A stretch of 64,000 nt of DNA from Paenibacillus chitinolyticus NBRC 15660 (GCF_000739915.1 NZ_BBJT01000001.1:124001-188000); one strand, 5' to 3'; counted from the stretch's first letter, positions 8,883 through 18,112 are shown. Notes: generated by a model from the letters alone, not told the origin. A program made the numbers and translations.

Positions 8883-10115
8883 ATGATGAACCGCAAGCGG
8901 CTTTCCTTGCTCTTGTCCGTATTTCTGCTTCTCAGTCTCTTCTCGTCCTTTGTGCTCGGCGGGACCGCCGGAGCTTCTTCCGTCAGCAATTGGGTGCCGG
9001 TCTGGAGCGATGAATTTAACGGCCCGAACGGGTCGGGACCGGATTCTTCCAAGTGGAATCTGGAAACCGGAGCCGGCGGCTGGGGAAATAACGAGCTGCA
9101 GCACTATACCAACCGCACGTCCAACGCTTATCAGGAAAACGGAAATCTGGTCATTCAGGCGCTAAAAGAAAACTATAACGGCTCGGGTTATACGTCCGCG
9201 CGTCTCACGACGCAAAATAAATTCAACCTGAAATACGGGCGGGTTGAAATGCGCGCCAAACTGCCTTACGGAAAAGGAATCTGGCCCGCTTTCTGGATGC
9301 TCGGCAAAGACATCGGTTCCGTAGGCTGGCCCGTCAGCGGCGAGATCGACATCATGGAGTATGTCGGCGCCCTGGAACCGAACCGCGCGTACGGTACTTT
9401 GCACGGACCGGGTTATTCCGGCTGCTGCGGCCTCTCCGGTTCGTATCTGCATTCGAAGAATTTGAGCAGCGACTACCACACGTTTGCTCTGGAGTGGGAG
9501 CCGGGCGTGTTCAAGTGGTTCGTGGACGGCAAGCTGTTTCACACGAGAACGCTGGCCGACGCGGGCACGAATGCCTGGGTGTTCGACAAGGAATTTTTCT
9601 TCCTGCTGAACCTCGCGGTAGGAGGTAACTGGCCGGGTTACCCGGACGGAACGACGGTCTTCCCGCAAAAATATTACATCGACTATATCCGTGTATGGCA
9701 GCGAGCGGGAGGTTATAACGTCGTTGCCCTGAAATCGGAAGCGAACGGAAAATACGTGACTGCCGAGCATGCAGGCGCCAGCCCGCTGATCGCACGTTCT
9801 CAGACTGCCAGCGGCTGGGAGAAGTTCGAGCTGGTCGACCTCGGCGGCGGTAAGGTCGCCCTGAGGGCGCTTATCAATAACCGGTACGTTTCCGCCGACA
9901 ATGCGGGAGGAAGCCCGCTCATTGCGAACCGGGAAACGATCGGCACCTGGGAGACGTTCGAGCTCGGGAAGACGGCGGACGGCAAGCAGACGTTAAAAGC
10001 GCTGGCGAACAACCAATATGTGTGCGCCGACAACGAAGGCGCGAGCCCGCTGATCGCGAACCGCGCCACGGCCAGCAAATGGGAGAGTTTCGTATTGGTG
10101 AAGCAGAATCCGTAA
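8883..10115 (+). CDS. Secreted GH16 endo-beta-glucanase with C-terminal fascin-like beta-trefoil
   Basis: A 410-residue secreted hydrolase likely acting on beta-1,3 or beta-1,3-1,4 glucans. A signal peptide (about residues 1-34) is followed by a GH16 domain (about 40-270) with the catalytic motif EIDIME at 154-159: nucleophile Glu154, Asp156 and acid/base Glu159. The tail (about 275-410) has three repeats built on NGKYVTAEHAGASPLIA, NNRYVSADNAGGSPLIA and NNQYVCADNEGASPLIA, typical of fascin-like beta-trefoil carbohydrate-binding modules. GGGGG at 8871-8875 sits 7 nt before ATG 8883; an upstream ATG at 8841 is less well supported. Laminarinase versus lichenase specificity is not settled by the motif. 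Confidence 0.94.
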   Translation: MMNRKRLSLLLSVFLLLSLFSSFVLGGTAGASSVSNWVPVWSDEFNGPNGSGPDSSKWNLETGAGGWGNNELQHYTNRTSNAYQENGNLVIQALKENYNGSGYTSARLTTQNKFNLKYGRVEMRAKLPYGKGIWPAFWMLGKDIGSVGWPVSGEIDIMEYVGALEPNRAYGTLHGPGYSGCCGLSGSYLHSKNLSSDYHTFALEWEPGVFKWFVDGKLFHTRTLADAGTNAWVFDKEFFFLLNLAVGGNWPGYPDGTTVFPQKYYIDYIRVWQRAGGYNVVALKSEANGKYVTAEHAGASPLIARSQTASGWEKFELVDLGGGKVALRALINNRYVSADNAGGSPLIANRETIGTWETFELGKTADGKQTLKALANNQYVCADNEGASPLIANRATASKWESFVLVKQNP

Positions 10116-10150
10116 AGGGCCGATCCCCGGCCAAACGAATAGGCAATCGC

Positions 10151-10190
10151 AGGAGTTTCCTCGGAGTACGAGGAGACTCCTGTCTTTTTT
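10151..10190 (+). terminator. Intrinsic terminator after GH16 gene
   Basis: Arms AGGAGTTTCCTCG (10151-10163) and CGAGGAGACTCCT (10169-10181) pair with one mismatch and are followed by a T run at 10185-10190. Confidence 0.88.
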
Positions 10191-10235
10191 GTGCCGGAAA
10201 ACGGGCAGGAAGCGAATACCGCAAGCGCGGACCAG

Positions 10236-10347
10236 GGTACTTTCAAGTGCCTAAGGCGCGCCAAAGTACCTATCGAACTTTAAAGTGCGTACTTCACGAA
10301 AGAGTAAGAAGGAGGCATAATAGGACATGTTGACATGTTACATGTAA
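10236..10347. promoter_or_regulatory. Possible operator region of the aldo/keto reductase gene
   Basis: GGTACTTT (10236-10243) and AAAGTACC (10263-10270) form a perfect inverted repeat over a GC-rich spacer. Nearer the gene, ACATGT occurs three times within 10325-10345 and ends in the palindrome TTACATGTAA (10338-10347), overlapping a TTGACA hexamer at 10330-10335. Such paired palindromes suggest a redox- or effector-sensing repressor, but no regulator gene adjoins. Confidence 0.4.
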
Positions 10348-10375
10348 AGCTTACTCAACAGGAGGTCATCCAAGA

Positions 10376-11218
10376 ATGACTAGACATCTGCAAGATACAA
10401 CTACCTTGCACAACGGAGTTAAAATGCCCTGGCTCGGTCTCGGCGTTTTTAAAGTAGAGGAAGGCCCCGAATTGGTGGAAGCCGTTAAATCGGCTATCAA
10501 AAACGGGTACCGGAGTATCGATACGGCCGCCGTATACGGCAACGAGGAAGGGGTCGGCCAAGGAATCAGGGAAGGTCTGGCCGAAACGGGTCTTTCCCGG
10601 GAAGATCTCTTCGTCACTTCGAAAGTCTGGAATGCGGACCAGGGTTACGAGTCTACTCTCCAGGCGTTGGAAGTCAGTCTGCGGAAGCTCGGCCTGGACT
10701 ACCTCGATTTGTACCTGATCCACTGGCCAGTCCAAGGGAAATACAAAGACACATGGCGAGCCCTCGAAGCCATTTACGAGTCGGGCAAAGCCCGGTCTAT
10801 CGGAGTCAGCAACTTCCATGTCCATCATTTGCAGGACCTTCTGCAGGATGCGAAGATCAAGCCGATGGTCGACCAGGTCGAATTTCATCCGTGCTTGACC
10901 CAGGAAGAACTGCGGGCTTACTGCCGCGAACAGGGAATCCAGTTTGAAGCGTGGTCTCCGCTGATGCAGGGCGAGCTGCTGGACAACGAGGTTCTGAGGG
11001 CGATTGCGGGCCGTCACGGCAAATCCGTCGCGCAGATTATTTTGAGATGGGATCTGCAAAACGGCGTGGTGACAATCCCGAAATCGACGAAAGAGCACCG
11101 AATTATCGAAAACGCAAGCGTGTTCGATTTCGAGTTGACGGCGGATGATATGAGCCGGATCAGCGCCTTGAACGAAAATAGAAGAGTCGGTCCGGACCCG
11201 GACAACTTTGATTTCTAA
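10376..11218 (+). CDS. Aldo/keto reductase
   Basis: A 280-residue NADPH-dependent carbonyl reductase of the AKR5-like group found in Bacillus (YtbE/YvgN relatives). The catalytic tetrad is visible: Asp49 and Tyr54 in SIDTAAVYGNEEG, Lys83 in VTSKVWN and His116 in YLIHWP. The cofactor segment IPKSTKEHR is near the C-terminus. GGAGG lies 10 nt before the ATG. The gene is monocistronic, with its own upstream repeats and a downstream terminator. The natural substrate may be methylglyoxal or another reactive carbonyl; that is inference. Confidence 0.93.
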   Translation: MTRHLQDTTTLHNGVKMPWLGLGVFKVEEGPELVEAVKSAIKNGYRSIDTAAVYGNEEGVGQGIREGLAETGLSREDLFVTSKVWNADQGYESTLQALEVSLRKLGLDYLDLYLIHWPVQGKYKDTWRALEAIYESGKARSIGVSNFHVHHLQDLLQDAKIKPMVDQVEFHPCLTQEELRAYCREQGIQFEAWSPLMQGELLDNEVLRAIAGRHGKSVAQIILRWDLQNGVVTIPKSTKEHRIIENASVFDFELTADDMSRISALNENRRVGPDPDNFDF

Positions 11219-11313
11219 GCATAAATCCTGCTCGAAAATCCGAGCGGATTAGCGCTCTCCGATGCTTTTGCCGTCCGGTTTATGCACCGGAAGCGAGACG
11301 CTCTGCAGTACCT

Positions 11314-11340
11314 AAAAGCCGTCCCTGGACGGCTTTTTTG
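11314..11340 (+). terminator. Intrinsic terminator after aldo/keto reductase gene
   Basis: GCCGTCC (11318-11324) pairs with GGACGGC (11327-11333), preceded by AAAA and followed by TTTTTT. Confidence 0.9.
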
Positions 11341-11432
11341 CAGTTTCGGCCCCCGGGGAGCAATTTTTAGGTTCTATTAAGTTGCTTTTAAGATTCGAAG
11401 CGGATAATCAAGGAAAAACCCTGGAGGAAGCT

Positions 11433-12941
11433 ATGTCTATACGCATGCGGCTTACTTTGTTATATTCGGGTATTCTTTCCGCTACACTGCTGCTGTTTGG
11501 CATCGTCCTGTACAGCTTTCTGCAGATTTATTTTATTAATGATCTTAAAGATTCGCTCAGAGAGCAGACGGATGTGCTGCAGGAGAGCGTCACCTATAAG
11601 TTGAAGGTAGATCCGCTGGGCTCCGATCTGGACATTCAGCTCGACCATGTCGATACCGTCCAGTCGGGCATGTACCTTCAGCTCGTCAATTTGATTAACG
11701 GCGATAAGGCGAGGACGCGGAATCTGGGCCAAGTGGAACTGCCTTTCTCCAAAGATGCCGCGGGTAAAAACAAGAAAGGTTACTACATCACGGAAGAGGT
11801 CCAGCAGTCGCCGTTTCTCATCTACAATCAGCCGCTGTTGTTGAACGGGAAGCTCGTAGGCATCCTACAATCCGCCTATAATATCGGCTTGATCGATAAA
11901 TTTCTGTCCATCCTCCGGCTTGTGCTGATTCTGCTTTCGCTGGTGGTCGTCTGTACCGCTTCGTTCATGGGCTGGCTCTCCTCCAAACGGGCGCTGAAGC
12001 CCGTATACGCCTTGATTGAGGCGACCCGCCAAATTCAGAAAAGCGACGATCTCGGCAACCGGATCGCCGTTAAACCGACGGGAGACGAAGTCAGCCTGCT
12101 GGGGACGACCATCAACGGCATGTTGGAACGCATCCAGCACATGTACGGGGAACTGGACAAGTCTTACATGACCCAGCGGAGGTTTGTGGCAGACGCTTCC
12201 CACGAATTAAGAACGCCTTTGACGACGATAAGCGGCAATGCGGAATTTTTACAAAAGGCTTGGCTGTCGTTCCGGCAGTCCCCGGAGCAGAGAATAAACA
12301 AGGACCAATTGGAGCTTTCAATCGAAGCCATTCACGATATTGCCGACGAGGCGGGCCGGATGGGGAGGCTGGTGCACAATCTGCTGACTTTGGCGCGTGC
12401 CGATTCGGGGCTTCATCTGAGAAAAGACAGGCTGAACATAAGCTCCGTCGTTCAGGATGTCATCCGCAAATCCCAGGTGCTTGTGAAATCCGCCGAGTTT
12501 CAAGCCGGCCCGCTGGATGGTCTGGAATCTTTGCACGTTGTGGGCGACAGGGATTACCTGCAGCAGCTTTTGTTTATTTTCGTGGAAAATGCGTTCAAGT
12601 ATACCGAAAACGGCTGTGTGAGGTTCTTCGCGAGGGCGGCTGGAGACAACGTGGAGCTTATTATCGAGGACACCGGAATCGGCATGGACGAAACGGATAT
12701 TCCGCATATTTTCGACCGGTTTTACCGGGCCGATCCTTCGAGAGGCGAAACGCCGGGGACCGGACTCGGCTTGTCGATCGCAAAATGGATCCTGGAGGAA
12801 CATCGCGGCACTGTCGAGATCCGAAGCCGCCGGAATGAAGGAACCCGTTTTACGATCCGGCTTCCGGTCGTGTCCGCTCTCCGTGAGAAAGGAAGGATGC
12901 CCGCCTTGAGTGAAGCTGCTTCCGCGGGGATCGACGGATGA
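11433..12941 (+). CDS. Orphan membrane sensor histidine kinase
   Basis: A 502-residue two-transmembrane kinase. An N-terminal helix and a roughly 150-residue extracellular sensor lead into a second helix, a HAMP domain, a HisKA domain with His257 in DASHELRTPL, and a HATPase domain (NAFKYTENG, DTGIGM, GTGLGLS). The HisKA helix pair carries an insertion after GNAEFLQ of about 20 residues compared with ordinary family members. GGAGG lies 6 nt before the ATG at 11433. No response regulator gene is next to it: the upstream gene is an aldo/keto reductase with its own terminator, and the kinase is closed by a terminator. Its partner must be encoded elsewhere. Confidence 0.93.
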   Translation: MSIRMRLTLLYSGILSATLLLFGIVLYSFLQIYFINDLKDSLREQTDVLQESVTYKLKVDPLGSDLDIQLDHVDTVQSGMYLQLVNLINGDKARTRNLGQVELPFSKDAAGKNKKGYYITEEVQQSPFLIYNQPLLLNGKLVGILQSAYNIGLIDKFLSILRLVLILLSLVVVCTASFMGWLSSKRALKPVYALIEATRQIQKSDDLGNRIAVKPTGDEVSLLGTTINGMLERIQHMYGELDKSYMTQRRFVADASHELRTPLTTISGNAEFLQKAWLSFRQSPEQRINKDQLELSIEAIHDIADEAGRMGRLVHNLLTLARADSGLHLRKDRLNISSVVQDVIRKSQVLVKSAEFQAGPLDGLESLHVVGDRDYLQQLLFIFVENAFKYTENGCVRFFARAAGDNVELIIEDTGIGMDETDIPHIFDRFYRADPSRGETPGTGLGLSIAKWILEEHRGTVEIRSRRNEGTRFTIRLPVVSALREKGRMPALSEAASAGIDG

Positions 12942-12960
12942 TCATCGTTCTAAAAACGGG

Positions 12961-12992
12961 AAAAGCCGCTGAAGCTTCAGCGGCTTTTTTTT
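12961..12992 (+). terminator. Intrinsic terminator after histidine kinase gene
   Basis: A perfect palindrome GCCGCTGAAG/CTTCAGCGGC (12965-12984) is followed by eight T. Confidence 0.92.
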
Positions 12993-13089
12993 GAGCGAAT
13001 TGCAGGAAGGGTTGTCATATAATTAATGTCATTAATGAAATTGATTAATGACATTAATCAAATCGGACCGTTGTCTTATCCGGCCGGAA

Positions 13090-14250
13090 TCACGATGAGA
13101 CAACGGGCCGCTTCCGTTTGTGCAGCGAGTCGAGCAGCTGCGGTCCCGCGTGCAGGTTATCGCGGACCAGTTCCCGCGGAGTCAGCGCCATCCATTGGTT
13201 AAGCGAGACGTCCGCGAACCGGTCGCTTTTGAACATTTCCAGAAACCAGACGGTCTCTTCGCCCGTGTTCTGGATATAGTGGCCGTAGGCGAACGGGACG
13301 TACCCGACATCGCCCGCCCGGTAGTCGAAGGTGCGGGCGGAGCCGTTCCCGCCGAAGACGGTCATCCGCGCTTGGCCGGACAGGTAGTACTGCCATTCGT
13401 CCTGGTTGGGGTGCCAGTGCAGCTCGCGCATGCCGCCTGGCTTCAGCTCGACCAGGGCGGCGGCAACCGTTACGGAGACGGGGAAGTTGGAAGAATCCAC
13501 GATCCGCACGCTGCCTCCCGGCATGACCTCCGGCGTTTGCGCCAGAAGCCTGTGCTTGAAGCTTCGGGGAACGGAGCCGTAGGGCGACTCGATTTCCAGG
13601 GAGGTAAGAGAGCCGGGAACTTTGTCCTGGAAAATATATACTTGCCCGGACGGTATGTTCTCGAAAGCGCTCTCGTCCACCCCGAAATTAACCGCGAGAA
13701 CGTCCGGAGGCGTGTGGGCGAACCAGTCCGAGATAGACAAGGTGTTGAGATCGGAGAAGTTCCCGTCGTCGAAGACGAGCAGAAATTCACACCCTTCCTC
13801 CAGCCCCTGGATGGAATGGGGAATACCCGGCGGGAAATACCACAGATCGCCTTCGCCCACATCGTCGATGAAATTGCGGCCTTTCTCGTCCACCGCTGTA
13901 ATTCTCGCTTTTCCCGTCAGCATGTACGCCCACTCGGCCTGCTGGTGCCAGTGCAGCTCGCGCACACCGCCGGGGGTCAGCCGCATATTGACGCCTGCAA
14001 GCGTCTTGGCGACGGGAAGCTCACGGACCGTAACTTCACGGGACCAGCCGCCGTGGTTGAGCTGCATATGAGCGTCCGAGAACGAGAATTTCATGTTTGG
14101 GATCAGGCCCGCATCGGTAGCGGGAGGGACCAGCATGTTCGGATTTTCCAGATCGCGCAAAACATCGCGCGGACCGGGGTCGGTGGCTCCCGCACCGTCG
14201 GCCCGGATGGGCTGGGGGATTTGAAACCCTTCTTTTACCGGCTTGCTCAT
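13090..14250 (-). CDS. Oxalate decarboxylase-like bicupin with altered active-site lid
   Basis: A 386-residue bicupin closely related to Bacillus OxdC/OxdD, which split oxalate into formate and CO2 with manganese. Both metal sites are intact: domain 1 has His100, His102, Glu106 ([10 protein letters not shown]) and His145 (IPHS); domain 2 has [11 protein letters not shown] and GHY. Arg90, equivalent to OxdC Arg92, is kept. The flexible lid that reads SENST in OxdC, whose Glu162 is needed for decarboxylation, reads SDLNT here (166-170), so Glu becomes Asp and two neighbours change. The alignment around it is gap-free. AAGGAG precedes the ATG by 8 nt. Activity could be decarboxylase, oxidase or both. 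Confidence 0.92.
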   Translation of the reverse strand: MSKPVKEGFQIPQPIRADGAGATDPGPRDVLRDLENPNMLVPPATDAGLIPNMKFSFSDAHMQLNHGGWSREVTVRELPVAKTLAGVNMRLTPGGVRELHWHQQAEWAYMLTGKARITAVDEKGRNFIDDVGEGDLWYFPPGIPHSIQGLEEGCEFLLVFDDGNFSDLNTLSISDWFAHTPPDVLAVNFGVDESAFENIPSGQVYIFQDKVPGSLTSLEIESPYGSVPRSFKHRLLAQTPEVMPGGSVRIVDSSNFPVSVTVAAALVELKPGGMRELHWHPNQDEWQYYLSGQARMTVFGGNGSARTFDYRAGDVGYVPFAYGHYIQNTGEETVWFLEMFKSDRFADVSLNQWMALTPRELVRDNLHAGPQLLDSLHKRKRPVVSS

Positions 14251-14431
14251 GGCATCCGCTCCTTCGTTCAGGCGAGGAAGTTCTCGCCAAGCTTATCAAA
14301 CCTATACATATGCGGCACCGTTTGTCCGCTAGTTATGTAAAATCGCCGCAGGATTGCCCTGTATGGCCGAAGCCGCTTAGCTGCGGGGTTGCAAAGGAAG
14401 CGGAAATTTCCTACAATGAATACAAACCTTC

Positions 14432-14450
14432 GTTGATAACGATTCTCAAT
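14432..14450. promoter_or_regulatory. Fur box (slightly degenerate)
   Basis: GTTGATAACGATTCTCAAT matches the TGATAATNATTATCA core at 12 of 14 specified positions and lies 27 nt before the AraC start. A TACAAT -10-like hexamer sits at 14412-14417, so Fur would block the region just after the promoter. Confidence 0.75.
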
Positions 14451-14477
14451 TATAGGGGCGAAAAGGGGGAAGCGCTT

Positions 14478-15470
14478 ATGCCATCGTCCATACAAATCAA
14501 TACGATGCATGATTATTTCGACCGTTTTTCCGAGCATATGGGGGGACAGATTACCGGCAGCGGCGGGGAGCGGACGCTTCTGCTTTCTCCTAGACTGGGG
14601 GAGGGGACTCTGACCCGGATTCCCATTAGAACGGGCATGGAAATTGTCATTTCGGATTTCGAATTAATCCGTGATCTTAAAGTGCAGGTTCACGGGGCTT
14701 ACAGCCTGTTCGAGCTGAACTATTGTCTGGAAGGGGACATTTACTGCGCCTGGGAAGGAAACGAGCTGCATACCGGCAGCCTCAGCGGCAATGTCTTTTT
14801 TATGGAGAATATGAACGTATATATGGAGAAAAAAGGCGGCGTCCGCAACCGGACGGTGGAAATCCGGCTGCATCCCGAGCTGCTGCTCCGCTGTGCGGAA
14901 GGGCCCGAAGAGACGGAGCAGATCCGTCAGCTGCTATCGCGCAACCGGGGCAGGATCGGAAGGTTTACGGATACCCCGCTTATCCGGCAGGGGGTCAGGG
15001 ATCTTTTGCAGTCCGGACATCGGGGGAGCATGCGCAGATGGTACGCGGAAAGCAAAGCGATGGAGCTGATCGCGCTGATCAGTCAGCCGGATGACGGCGT
15101 TAAGGAAGCTTCGGGGATCAGCCTGACACCGGACGACCGGAACCGCCTGTCGGAGGCGAGAAGGCAAGTGCTGGACCGGCTGGATAGTCCGCCGTCTATC
15201 CCGGAGCTGGCACGACTGTGCGGAGTCAATGAATACAAGCTGAAAAAAGGCTTCCGCACGCTGTTCGGCACGACGGTTTATGAACTGGTACGCAGAGAGC
15301 GGATGAAGAGAGCGGCCGAATATATGGACCGGGGTATGAATGTGAGCGAAGCGGCCGTTCAGCTCGGTTATGCGAACATGAGTAATTTCACGGCCGCGTT
15401 CCGGAAACAGTTCGGTTTGAATCCGGGACAATATCTTAAACAAGCCAATCAAGAACGAATCCGGCCGTGA
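14478..15470 (+). CDS. AraC-family regulator, PchR-like
   Basis: A 330-residue transcription factor of the PchR type, which activates siderophore synthesis or uptake upon binding a ferric siderophore. The N-terminal ~220 residues contain the PchR-type sensing region (FELNYCLEGDI, NVFFMENMNVY). The C-terminal double helix-turn-helix runs from about 240 to 328 (LARLCGVNEYKLKKGFRTLF, then EAAVQLGYANMSNFTAAFRKQFG). GGGGGA lies before the ATG at 14478. The Fur box upstream supports an iron role. The MFS gene 357 nt downstream on the same strand may be a target. Confidence 0.88.
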   Translation: MPSSIQINTMHDYFDRFSEHMGGQITGSGGERTLLLSPRLGEGTLTRIPIRTGMEIVISDFELIRDLKVQVHGAYSLFELNYCLEGDIYCAWEGNELHTGSLSGNVFFMENMNVYMEKKGGVRNRTVEIRLHPELLLRCAEGPEETEQIRQLLSRNRGRIGRFTDTPLIRQGVRDLLQSGHRGSMRRWYAESKAMELIALISQPDDGVKEASGISLTPDDRNRLSEARRQVLDRLDSPPSIPELARLCGVNEYKLKKGFRTLFGTTVYELVRRERMKRAAEYMDRGMNVSEAAVQLGYANMSNFTAAFRKQFGLNPGQYLKQANQERIRP

Positions 15471-15676
15471 GGCTGGCGGAGGAGGCGTTCGGGCCGCTAA
15501 CGTCCCTGGCAGATTATCCGAGTAAAGCTTGTTGTGCCCTGTTCGGCAATCCGTGTTCGGTCCGTACAACTTCCTATGTGCGTCTTAACCGGTACTACAC
15601 GGCGGACTGCTGGCGTAACCCGGGCGGATCAGGTGTCAAAGCAGCTTCATGTCAAAATTGATCCTAACGACTAACG

Positions 15677-15707
15677 ATCCCCTTGCCGCCTGCGGCAGAG
15701 GGATTTT
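15677..15707 (+). terminator. Intrinsic terminator after PchR-like gene
   Basis: ATCCCCTTGCCGC pairs with GCGGCAGAGGGAT (one internal mismatch) and is followed by TTTTT. It lies within the 357-nt gap 15471-15827, which otherwise holds only a half Fur-like element (GATAATGA near 15777) in front of the MFS gene. Confidence 0.8.
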
Positions 15708-15827
15708 TGCCGTACCTGCTCCTTAAACAGGCAAAATTGCTTCGCGGGCAGGTAGCGGGCTTTTCCGGGCTTGAACGATAATGAAAAACGTACCAATGAC
15801 GTTCGACCGGGAAAGGAGATAAAATTT

Positions 15828-17033
15828 ATGAAAAAACGGTTTCTGCTTATTTTTTTGACCGTGCTGGCCGCTATGACTTCAATCGCGACGTTTAATCCGA
15901 TCCTCGGGCTGCTGGCCAGAAGTATGGGGCTGAGTGAAATCCAGACCGGCAGTCTGGTATCGGTAACGGGCTTGTTCTGGATCACAGGGACGTTCCTGTG
16001 GGCAAAATGGGCGCGAGCGAGCCGGAAGCCGGTGATGATTGCGGCCCTGCTCGGCTATATTGCGACACTGGCGGCGTTTGCCGTCCTATCCGACCTCGCC
16101 CGCAGCGGGGAACCCGATCCCACCCGGCTCTATATTCAACTGCTGTTCCTGCGCGCGGCCGGAGGTTTCTTCTTCGGAGCGATTCCCGCTATGGCGCAGA
16201 GCTATCTCATCGAGTGGACGACGGCGGAAAACCGCGCTTCCGGAATGGCGCTGTTCGGAGCGGCGAACGGGCTCGGCTTCGTCCTCGGACCCGCGCTCGG
16301 CGCCCTGCTGACGCCTGTCGGTCTTACGGCGCCGATGTACGCTTCCGCCGTGCTGCTGACACTGACGGCGGCCGCGTTCTGGCTGATGATTCCCGGCGGC
16401 CAGCCGGCGGTTGCCGGTACCCGCGCCGGCAAGCTGTCGGCCGCCGACCCGAGAATTTCGCTTTACCTGGCAATCGGGCTGATCTTGTCCATCGTCATGA
16501 TTATTCTTCAGGTGACCTGCGGCATTTTCATCCAGGACCGCATGTCCGTCACTTCACAGGACGCCGCACGGTACATCGGCCTCGGACTTTCGTCGGCGGG
16601 GGTACTCGTGGTCGTCATCCAGCTGCTGATCGGCCGCTATCTGAAGTGGCCGACGGGCAGGCTCCTCAAGATCGGCCTGTCGTCCCTATGCGCGGCCTTT
16701 CTGCTGTTCCTGCTCTGGCCTGCGATGTACCTGCTTGTTTTCCTCTTGTTCGGCATCGGCATCGGGTTTACGCTTCCCGGTTACATTACGGCGGCATCGC
16801 TTGCGGTCACAGAGGAAGAGCAGCCGTCCGTCGCTTCTTTCACGGCGGCGGTACAAGGAGTTGGCTCGTTTGCGGGACCGTTGACGGGAACGCTGCTCTA
16901 CTCCCTGCACACATCGGTGCCTTATGCCGTCTGTGCGCTGCTGACAGCCGCGTTTGTCCTGGCGGTCCAGGCCCGGACTCGCCGGGGAGCTGTCCGCCAA
17001 GCTGTTTCCGCTCCGCCCGACCGGACCCGTTAA
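15828..17033 (+). CDS. MFS transporter, possible siderophore exporter
   Basis: A 401-residue major facilitator with about 12 membrane helices; the loop after helix 2 carries WAKWARASRKPV and the helix-4/5 region reads LRAAGGFFFGAIPAMAQSYLIEWT. AAAGGAG lies 7 nt before the ATG at 15828. Its place behind a Fur-controlled PchR-like regulator, with a half Fur-like site in its leader, suggests siderophore export such as known for YmfD-type carriers. That role is inference; drug efflux is the alternative. Confidence 0.88.
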   Translation: MKKRFLLIFLTVLAAMTSIATFNPILGLLARSMGLSEIQTGSLVSVTGLFWITGTFLWAKWARASRKPVMIAALLGYIATLAAFAVLSDLARSGEPDPTRLYIQLLFLRAAGGFFFGAIPAMAQSYLIEWTTAENRASGMALFGAANGLGFVLGPALGALLTPVGLTAPMYASAVLLTLTAAAFWLMIPGGQPAVAGTRAGKLSAADPRISLYLAIGLILSIVMIILQVTCGIFIQDRMSVTSQDAARYIGLGLSSAGVLVVVIQLLIGRYLKWPTGRLLKIGLSSLCAAFLLFLLWPAMYLLVFLLFGIGIGFTLPGYITAASLAVTEEEQPSVASFTAAVQGVGSFAGPLTGTLLYSLHTSVPYAVCALLTAAFVLAVQARTRRGAVRQAVSAPPDRTR

Positions 17034-17170
17034 AGGTACGCGCTCAGGCAGCCCGTTCTCCTGCTCCCGTCCTTACCGCAGCCGGCTGTTAGAAATGCCG
17101 CCGCCGGTTATGGTACAATCACGTAGCCGGACGAGACGGCAAATTATACATGCTGAAATAGAGGTGCCCT

Positions 17171-17719
17171 ATGCCGAATATGATTCTCTTAAACGATCAG
17201 ATAAGTCCTGAAATCAAAGCGAGTATAGCCGGAACGGAACAATATCCGCAAATTGAGCGGCTGATGGTGGAGACCGCGAAATGGCTGAGGAGCAAAGGAT
17301 CGACTCAGTGGTCGGGACTGCTGTCGGGCAGTGACGATCACGATATGGCCGGGGCCCTGGAACGCAAAGAGGTAGTTGTGTTCAAAGCAGCGGAAGGTAC
17401 CCTTCTGGCATGCGCGATTCTCCAGCAGGAAGCGGAGGACTGGGACCGCAAATTATGGCGGCTGGACCCCGGTGAGACCGGCACGTCAATTTATCTTCAC
17501 CGGCTGACCGTTAACCGCGAGAATGCGGGAAGAAATCTGGGCAAAACGGTGATGGACTGGATCCGGCAGGAAATGTCGTTTCCGGGCAAAGACCGGATTC
17601 GTCTGGACTGTATCGGCAGCAACGAGACCTTAAACGCCTTTTACAAAACGTGCGGCTACACGTATATCGGCGAGTCGGACGGATTCAGCCTGTATGAAAA
17701 CATGCTGCCCGTGCGCTGA
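17171..17719 (+). CDS. GNAT-family N-acetyltransferase
   Basis: A 182-residue acyl-CoA dependent acetyltransferase. The GNAT core is visible: the acetyl-CoA loop region TVNRENAGRNLGKTVMDWI and the late strand LDCIGSNETLNAFYKTCGYTYIGE, which forms the usual C-terminal signature (N..FY...GF). AGAGGTG lies before the ATG. Substrate is unknown. A terminator follows directly. Confidence 0.9.
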   Translation: MPNMILLNDQISPEIKASIAGTEQYPQIERLMVETAKWLRSKGSTQWSGLLSGSDDHDMAGALERKEVVVFKAAEGTLLACAILQQEAEDWDRKLWRLDPGETGTSIYLHRLTVNRENAGRNLGKTVMDWIRQEMSFPGKDRIRLDCIGSNETLNAFYKTCGYTYIGESDGFSLYENMLPVR

Positions 17720-17735
17720 GAATATCCCGCTTTCG

Positions 17736-17768
17736 TTCCCGTCCTCCAAGAGGGCGGGAGCTTTTTTT
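17736..17768 (+). terminator. Intrinsic terminator after GNAT gene
   Basis: TTCCCGTCCTC and GAGGGCGGGAG pair around a short loop, followed by seven T. Confidence 0.85.
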
Positions 17769-17773
17769 ATTGG

Positions 17774-17951
17774 CTATTCGGAATATTTGGTGGAATAGCT
17801 CTCGATGACATTATACGATAAAATCGGATTACTTTGTCCATCCGCAAATACGTGTTCCACCATCAGGTACCTTGCCCCCAATTCATGAGAACGTGCATAT
17901 GGGAAATTTGTAGAAATTTCGTTGATATTTCGCCCTTTTCAGAAAAATTAT
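17774..17951 (-). pseudogene. Possible remnant of an unidentified protein C-terminus
   Basis: Within the 393-nt gap between the GNAT and DJ-1 genes, one minus-strand frame stays open for about 58 codons and reads like real protein (ARSHELGARYLMVEHVF, then SNPILSYNVIESYSTKYSE) up to a TAG at 17774-17776. No start codon with a ribosome site is present and a stop closes it upstream. I do not recognise the family. The rest of the gap (17952-18112) is AT-rich with no clear feature. Confidence 0.3.
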
Positions 17952-18112
17952 AGCCCTATCGAGTCTTGCAAAAAAAGTAGAACAGTCTTAGGTCCAGCAT
18001 CCGTTCCAACATTGGTCGAGCTCCTCTAACCGACCATAGATCGATGATAGATTCATCTTGGTTTGTTATATTTTGTTTGGTAACGAAGCCGGAGCTAAAG
18101 GAGAAATGACAA

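Noticed and set aside
13120-14340. Long plus-strand frame opposite the bicupin gene
   Set aside because: Antisense shadow of a well-conserved bicupin; no family features or start signals.
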